Assembly (NCBI GenBank): GCA_028287745.1
Contig: JAQBPB010000066.1
Span: 62,001-126,000, forward strand
Direction of reading: 5' to 3'
Origin: Chloroflexota bacterium
GTDB taxonomy: Bacteria; Chloroflexota; Chloroflexia; Chloroheliales; Chloroheliaceae
DNA: 64,000 nucleotides
Positions within the stretch are counted from its first letter, which is position 1, and each line of letters starts with the position of its first letter. Shown in pieces: positions 59,994 to 64,000 of the stretch. A program made the position numbers and the translations under genes. Under the pieces are notes generated by a model. That model saw nothing but the letters and a program-made list of their open reading frames with translations, had not been told where the DNA came from and searched no databases.

Positions 59994-60323
59994 TTTAATT
60001 CTCTCTTGCCAGGTAATAGGCTCCGGCTCTTTTATTTATATTTACACTTGAATTTATAATAGCTTAAAAAGCGTATATAGTCATTAGAAGTTCCTGAATA
60101 AATGTGACAATTGCATAATGCCAGGACCTTTGTAATAGCTAAAGTTACTTCCTGTAAAATATACGTTAAAACAGGGTCCAAAGATTATATTCTGGCAAAT
60201 CCGCTTATCAGGCATCAAAATGCCAGAATTGGTGGAAATAGGCTATAATAAAAGGTATAGTACGCTTAGGTTTTGTGATTTAACTTGAAGTTAATTTAGC
60301 TATTAGTCAGGAGATATAGCGCC
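59994..60323. other. Divergent intergenic region with an inverted repeat near a promoter
   Basis: 330 AT-rich bases. ATTCTGGCA (60189-60197) and TGCCAGAAT (60221-60229) are exact complements; GGCAT-caaa-ATGCC (60211-60224) overlaps the right arm, so the two hairpins exclude each other. TATAAT at 60244-60249 lies just downstream and could be the -10 for the small gene at 60324, so the repeat is operator-placed. Confidence 0.45.
60244..60249 (+). promoter_or_regulatory. Possible -10 box upstream of the small helical protein gene
   Basis: A perfect TATAAT, ~75 bases before the ATG at 60324. No clear -35; the TTGGTG upstream is too close. Confidence 0.35.
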
Positions 60324-60515
60324 ATGGAAGAACTCGTAAATCAACTGGTTGCTAAAGTAGGCATTGATAAAGCTACCGCCGAGAAGGTTGTCGCTTTCCT
60401 GAAAGAGCATGCGACCGAAGTACCTCAATGGCTGGGTCAAAACGATATTGCTAAAGGCGTAATGGACAAACTGCCGGGCGGCCTCGGCGGAATGTTTGGT
60501 GGCAAGAAAGATTAA
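60324..60515 (+). CDS. Small helical protein of unknown function (63 aa)
   Basis: Opens MEELVNQLVAKVGID and continues as two amphipathic helices (to about residue 40), then a Gly-rich tail (KLPGGLGGMFGGKKD). It resembles the short helical domains of DUF2267/DUF937-type proteins but I cannot assign a family. A good CAGGAG ribosome-binding site and its own promoter and terminator support a real gene, probably abundantly expressed. Confidence 0.72.
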   Translation: MEELVNQLVAKVGIDKATAEKVVAFLKEHATEVPQWLGQNDIAKGVMDKLPGGLGGMFGGKKD

Positions 60516-60536
60516 GCTCTTTTCAATTTTATTGCC

Positions 60537-60570
60537 AGAAGGCCAGCCGCGTTTCAGCGGGCCTTCTTTT
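60537..60570 (+). terminator. Terminator after the small helical protein gene
   Basis: AGAAGGCC (60537-60544) and GGCCTTCT (60560-60567) form an eight-base-pair stem with a 15-base loop, followed by a T-run. Confidence 0.75.
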
Positions 60571-60592
60571 AACCGAGGTTAGTAGGAGGTTT

Positions 60593-61327
60593 ATGGCTGA
60601 CGCAAATCAACTGGCTCGTCAGGCCGTGGAGAGGCTGAGCGAGGATGAAGCCCTGCGCGGTGATTTAAGCGACTTTGGCTTTGGTCCCCTGCTGGATTGG
60701 GCCAACGCGGCCGTGGAGGCTTACGCCGCGAAAGAGCCTGATAGCGCTGCGATGGACCAATATACCAGCCGGGTACGCGGCGTGGTGCAGTCAGCGGTAG
60801 ACACTGCCCAGGCCGGTAAACTTGACGACCCGGAGGCCCTGTTGGATTTCGACCCGCCCGGCCGGGATAAAGCCCTGGCTGACCTGAAAGCCCTGCAACT
60901 GGGGGACGACCCGGACGACAACGCCGTAAAAATCGCGGCGGTTTTGCAATCCGCCATGACCTCTACGCCTGGCGCTTCCCCGGAGGCGGCCCCCGCTGCT
61001 GAACCTGCTAAAGAAGTTAATCCGCCCGCTGAAGAATTTAATCCGGTGGCGGGCGCGATTGGCGCGGCCCTGGAGGCAGCGGTTAAGGCGGCTAATTCCG
61101 CTCTTAAAGCTGTTGACGGCCCTGGCACTACCCAGGACCAGGCTCCGCTACCCCAACCGGAACCGAAACCCGAATCTTCAGCGAAACCTGCCTCAGACGC
61201 ACCCGGACCTGCTCCGGCTGCGAACAGGTCCGGCGCTTTTATTAGTGGTGTAAAGTCAAAAGTAGGCCGGGCTTATACTTCGGCCAGGGGTCTATTAAGA
61301 GGTAAAGGTAGAAGGAGAAAGGAATGA
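60593..61327 (+). CDS. Uncharacterised acidic, Ala/Pro-rich protein (244 aa)
   Basis: I do not recognise a family. Residues ~1-125 look folded and helical (LARQAVERLSEDEALRGDLSD, FGPLLDWANAAVEAYA, AVKIAAVLQSAMTS); ~125-225 is Pro/Glu/Ala-rich and disordered; the end is basic (KSKVGRAYTSARGLLRGKGRRRKE). There is no membrane helix or signal. Its stop overlaps the start of the phospholipase-D-like gene by four bases (ATGA), so the two are made together and may interact. The ribosome-binding site is AGGAGG. Confidence 0.72.
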   Translation: MADANQLARQAVERLSEDEALRGDLSDFGFGPLLDWANAAVEAYAAKEPDSAAMDQYTSRVRGVVQSAVDTAQAGKLDDPEALLDFDPPGRDKALADLKALQLGDDPDDNAVKIAAVLQSAMTSTPGASPEAAPAAEPAKEVNPPAEEFNPVAGAIGAALEAAVKAANSALKAVDGPGTTQDQAPLPQPEPKPESSAKPASDAPGPAPAANRSGAFISGVKSKVGRAYTSARGLLRGKGRRRKE

Positions 61328-62631
61328 GCCGCCGGAGAAGTAACAAGCTTACCAAGAAAGACCTTGAAATGGCGGCCCAGGGGGCAAAAATAGCGGCCAG
61401 TTTATGGAGCAGGTTGGGTAGAATTACCAGGCTGGTCCTGGTAGGCGTTATTTTCGCTTTTATTCTAATAGCCGGGGCGGTTTACCTGGTAATGAGTCAG
61501 CCCAGACCTCAGACGGGCGTCAACCCGGCCAACCCCAGTGACGAGCAACAGGCCGCCGAGGTAGGCCGCGAAGATATTACGCCAGTCCCGGGTGTCGCAA
61601 GCTCCGGTATGGGCAGCGGCGGCGCGACCACGACCGACTGGTACGAACTGCATTTTACCAACCCGGAATACCCGACTAATAAAGCGAATTACGTGGGCGG
61701 GGTTGATACATACCTGGTCAATCTGATGAATAAAGCCACTAAAACCCTGGATGTAGCCGCTTACGATTTTGACCTGGCGAATGTCGCTGACGCGATGGTC
61801 GCGGCTAAAAACCGGGGAGTACAGGTCCGTATGGTCACCGATAGCGACACTATCGCCAACAAGAAAGATGCCGCTATCCAGGGCGCCTTTGATAAGCTGC
61901 GTAAAGCGGCTATTCCGGTAGTGGAGGACAATCGCGGCCCTATCATGCACAATAAATTTACCGTGGTTGACCAGCAGTGGGTCCAGACCGGTTCCTGGAA
62001 CTATACCACCGGCGATACTTACCGTCTGAATAACAACATGATTATTATCCGGGATGCCAAACTGGCCCAGAATTACACGGCCGAGTTTGAAAAGATGTTT
62101 GTTCAGAAGCTGTTCGGACCGAATAAACCTAAAGGCGTGCCGAACCCGGTCCTGACAATCGGGGGCAGCCGGGTCCAGAATTACTTTGCGGCGGAAGACG
62201 GCGTAGGAAACCGTATCGTAGATGAGTTGAAAAAATCTAGTAGAAGCATTTACTTTATGGCCTTTTCCTTTACGAACGAAAATATCGGTAATGCCGTAAT
62301 TGATAAAGCCAAAGCCGGGGTTACCGTCGGTGGGGTTTTTGAAACCACCGGCAGCAATACAACTTTCTCCGAATACGGTAAAATGGGCAGCTTGAACTTG
62401 CCCAATCTGAAAGTTTATACCGATGGCAATCCCTATGTTATGCATCACAAGGTATTTATAATTGACGAAAAGACGGTTATATTAGGTTCTTTCAATTTCT
62501 CGGACAATGCTGACCAGAGCAATGACGAGAACGTTCTAATCGTAGAAGACGCGAATATGGCTAAAGCTTTCAAACAGGAATACGACCGGGTTTTAGCGGT
62601 TGCGGTTAACCCACCGACCCGGAAAAAATAG
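61324..62631 (+). CDS. Membrane-anchored phospholipase-D-like protein with two HKD motifs
   Basis: A 435-residue protein. A basic N-terminus (RRRSNKLTKKD) is followed by a TM helix (LVLVGVIFAFILIAGAVYLVM, ~38-58) and a Gly/Ser-rich stalk, so the catalytic part faces outside. Two PLD domains follow, with motif 1 MHNKFTVVDQQWVQTGSWNY and motif 2 MHHKVFIIDEKTVILGSFNF (the H-x-K-x4-D set). The family includes phospholipase D, cardiolipin synthase and Nuc-type nucleases; the two-motif layout permits either lipid or nucleic acid hydrolysis. Coupled to the upstream unknown gene by ATGA. Confidence 0.88.
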   Translation: MSRRRSNKLTKKDLEMAAQGAKIAASLWSRLGRITRLVLVGVIFAFILIAGAVYLVMSQPRPQTGVNPANPSDEQQAAEVGREDITPVPGVASSGMGSGGATTTDWYELHFTNPEYPTNKANYVGGVDTYLVNLMNKATKTLDVAAYDFDLANVADAMVAAKNRGVQVRMVTDSDTIANKKDAAIQGAFDKLRKAAIPVVEDNRGPIMHNKFTVVDQQWVQTGSWNYTTGDTYRLNNNMIIIRDAKLAQNYTAEFEKMFVQKLFGPNKPKGVPNPVLTIGGSRVQNYFAAEDGVGNRIVDELKKSSRSIYFMAFSFTNENIGNAVIDKAKAGVTVGGVFETTGSNTTFSEYGKMGSLNLPNLKVYTDGNPYVMHHKVFIIDEKTVILGSFNFSDNADQSNDENVLIVEDANMAKAFKQEYDRVLAVAVNPPTRKK

Positions 62632-62652
62632 AGGGAAGGAAATAAGGACGCA

Positions 62653-63531
62653 ATGAGTGAGACCAGCGAACCGCGTTTCGGGCGGGCCAGCGCGAACGGA
62701 ATTGAACTGGCCTGGGCCGAGTGGGGCGATAGCGCCGCGCCTGCTGACAGGACTATAATTGCCATTCACGGGATTACCGCTAATTTGCAAAGCTGGGGTG
62801 CCCTGGCCCCCGGCCTTACACAAGCGGGTTTCCGGTTTATCAGTTATGACCTGCGCGGCCGGGGCGACAGTTCCAAACCGGCCTCCGGCTACAATACTTC
62901 CATACATGCTGATGACTTGCTGGGCTTGCTGGATTACTTTGTACTGCCTTATGCTAATCTGCTGGGCCATTCCCTGGGCGCGGTAGTCGGCCTGCATTTC
63001 GCAGCCAAATACCCGGAACGGGTCCACCGGTTGGTCCTGGTGGATCACGGTATGAACACCCCGGCCGATGCTCGTCAGACCATCAACAGCAGCTTCAGCC
63101 GCCTGACCATGACCTTTAATTCGCGGGAGGAACACCTGAAGTTCTTCCGCGAGTCGCCCGCTTACCCGAATTGGACCAAATACGTTGAGCAGTTCGTGGC
63201 CTATGACGCCCAGGTGCAGCCGGATGGCAAAGTCAGGACCAAAGTCTTACCCGCCGCCGCCGAAGAAGACCTCAATAGCCAGTACCTGGAGGAATTCCTG
63301 CCCAGCCGTCTTTATTCCAGTATCAAAACTCCGACCCTGGTCCTGCGTGCAACCATCGGCACTTTGGATGGCGGTAAAAGCGGTTTTATTCTAACGGCCG
63401 AAGGCGCTCAGACGGTGGTCCGCAGCATTGCCGGGGCAAAGCTGGTCGAAATCGAAGGCGTCAACCATTACACTATCACACTTGACCCCACGCCCCAGGT
63501 AGAACGGGAAATCATCGATTTTCTAAAGTAA
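62653..63531 (+). CDS. Alpha/beta-hydrolase
   Basis: A 292-residue hydrolase. Oxyanion region IAIHGITANLQSW, nucleophile elbow GHSLGAVVGLHFA (Ser), acid and catalytic His in the final VEGVNHYTITLD. The cap region around residues 140-220 is helical. There is no signal peptide, so it is cytoplasmic. It lies 21 bases after the PLD-like gene and seems to belong to its operon, with a large hairpin terminator right after. Substrate unknown. Confidence 0.88.
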   Translation: MSETSEPRFGRASANGIELAWAEWGDSAAPADRTIIAIHGITANLQSWGALAPGLTQAGFRFISYDLRGRGDSSKPASGYNTSIHADDLLGLLDYFVLPYANLLGHSLGAVVGLHFAAKYPERVHRLVLVDHGMNTPADARQTINSSFSRLTMTFNSREEHLKFFRESPAYPNWTKYVEQFVAYDAQVQPDGKVRTKVLPAAAEEDLNSQYLEEFLPSRLYSSIKTPTLVLRATIGTLDGGKSGFILTAEGAQTVVRSIAGAKLVEIEGVNHYTITLDPTPQVEREIIDFLK

Positions 63532-63569
63532 CACCCGGCAGCTAAAAGCCACCGGCCTGGCTGGAAATT

Positions 63570-63623
63570 GCGCAAATAAAAACCCCACCTGGTTTCTAAT
63601 ACAGGCGGGGTTTTTATTTGCGC
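63570..63623. terminator. Long bidirectional terminator
   Basis: A 22-bp stem with one mismatch: GCGCAAATAAAAACCCC then ACCTG on the left, CAGGC then GGGGTTTTTATTTGCGC on the right, around a ten-base loop. AT-rich flanks give T-runs on both strands. It divides the convergent hydrolase and the leftward gene at the window end. Confidence 0.82.
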
Positions 63624-63636
63624 TTAAAACTTCAAG

Positions 63637-64000
63637 TTAATTTTTGTGACTACCGGGCTTTAAGTCCACCAGTTTGTCAATCAGTTTAGGCGCGTACTTG
63701 TAAGCCTGGTCGGCCTGAAGCTGGGTCAACTTACCGGCTTTAACCGAGGCGTCCAACTGGGTCTTGCTGCTGCTCAAGAGGGTATCTTTAACCTTTTGCA
63801 GCTCGACACCCTGGGCGGTGGCAATCTCGGACAGGGATTGTCCGGCCTTTACTTTAGCTTCCAGCTCGGATGTCTGCAGCTTGAGTACCTGGGCGACATC
63901 GCTTTCAACTTGCCTTAACTGGGCCAGGTCGAAAGGCATCAGGCCCATAAACTGGGCAATCAGGACCGGGCTGGGCGGGACGGAGATACCTTTAAATAAC
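63637..64000 (-). CDS. C-terminal part of a protein with a helical LxTSEL/SLSEIA repeat (continues past the window)
   Basis: The reading frame is open up to the last base of the window, so the gene extends to the right; an internal Met at 63948 is not reliable as start. The visible ~121 residues are helical. The pattern LKLQTSELEAKVKAGQSLSEIATAQGV, followed by KTQLDASVKAGKLTQLQADQA, is the same as a repeated module found in secreted Chloroflexota and Bacillota proteins (x-S/T-x-x-E-L ... G-x-S-L-x-E-I-A ... G-K-L-T-x-x-Q-A-D). The full protein could be secreted or membrane-linked, but that part is not visible. Confidence 0.62.
   Translation of the reverse strand, partial: LFKGISVPPSPVLIAQFMGLMPFDLAQLRQVESDVAQVLKLQTSELEAKVKAGQSLSEIATAQGVELQKVKDTLLSSSKTQLDASVKAGKLTQLQADQAYKYAPKLIDKLVDLKPGSHKN

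Noticed and set aside
61465..62448. A 327-codon minus-strand frame inside the phospholipase-D-like gene
   Set aside because: Antisense to a gene with two intact HKD motifs; no domain, no ribosome-binding site.

Overview
The window is a bacterial chromosome segment, moderately GC-rich in genes with AT-rich gaps. It has dense housekeeping genes and no phage, transposon, plasmid or CRISPR signature. The source is most likely a member of the Chloroflexota. This is inferred from the gene mixture: a kinase-relic/WD40 membrane fusion, a DsbA-VKOR oxidative folding pair, a TIGR00300 ornithine cyclodeaminase-type protein, a membrane-fused sulfite-oxidase-like protein, a TPR-fused O-antigen-ligase protein, and frequent GTG/TTG starts. 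The phylum is a judgement, not a demonstrated placement. Recognisable promoters are sigma70-like; several look like extended -10 elements (TGnTAAAAT or TGnTATAAT).

Layout. 1-5.1 kb (+): the end of a Gfo/Idh/MocA oxidoreductase, an SDR oxidoreductase abutting an orphan beta-class DNA methyltransferase, a SAM methyltransferase, a beta-carbonic anhydrase preceded by a 20-bp perfect palindrome, and a GAF histidine kinase. 5.2-9.2 kb: an EamA transporter (-), initiator tRNA-fMet with a textbook promoter, tilS-hpt (+), and a RidA-family protein (-) that lacks the usual catalytic arginine. 9.4-16 kb (-): a WecA/MraY-type phosphoglycosyltransferase with an O-antigen-ligase/TPR protein, then recN. 16.4-21.4 kb (+): a GT4 glycosyltransferase, a tiny membrane protein with a DnaJ-type zinc site, tsaE-tsaB-rimI, an Uma2 endonuclease remnant and a methyltransferase. 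21.7-33.5 kb (-): cytochrome P450, rpsA, an NrtR-like regulator, a hemerythrin protein, rhomboid protease with selA, a sugar-binding lipoprotein and a GH38 alpha-mannosidase. 34-41 kb (+): a CHASE3 hybrid histidine kinase, a response regulator, recO (apparently leaderless), a PH/SHOCT membrane protein and purine nucleoside phosphorylase. 41.1-44.2 kb (-): a 1049-residue pseudokinase-relic/TM/WD40 protein. 44.5-47.4 kb (+): ftsY and ffh. 47.5-52 kb (-): a GH13 enzyme, proC and a surface-anchored repeat protein. 52.6-57.7 kb (+): dsbA-like, VKOR, a SIS isomerase-like protein, ornithine cyclodeaminase-like protein and ychF. 57.8-60 kb (-): a YtxH-like protein and a molybdopterin oxidoreductase. 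60.3-63.5 kb (+): a small helical protein, an unknown protein translationally coupled to a phospholipase-D-like membrane protein, and an alpha/beta hydrolase. The window closes in the C-terminus of a leftward gene.

How the genes fit together. Several are parts of shared pathways: ftsY+ffh (co-translational targeting), tsaE+tsaB+rimI (t6A tRNA modification with its usual acetyltransferase partner), tilS+hpt (a widely conserved pair), dsbA+VKOR (disulfide formation), proC plus the ornithine cyclodeaminase-like protein (two possible routes to proline), recN+recO (recombinational repair) and the WecA-like enzyme plus the O-antigen ligase (envelope glycan). No obvious new defence or mobile system is visible. 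The best novelty candidates are the truncated pseudokinase fused to a WD40 propeller, several perfect inverted repeats next to promoters or starts, a double palindrome inside the VKOR coding start, and the uncharacterised 60.3-62.6 kb membrane phospholipase-D unit.
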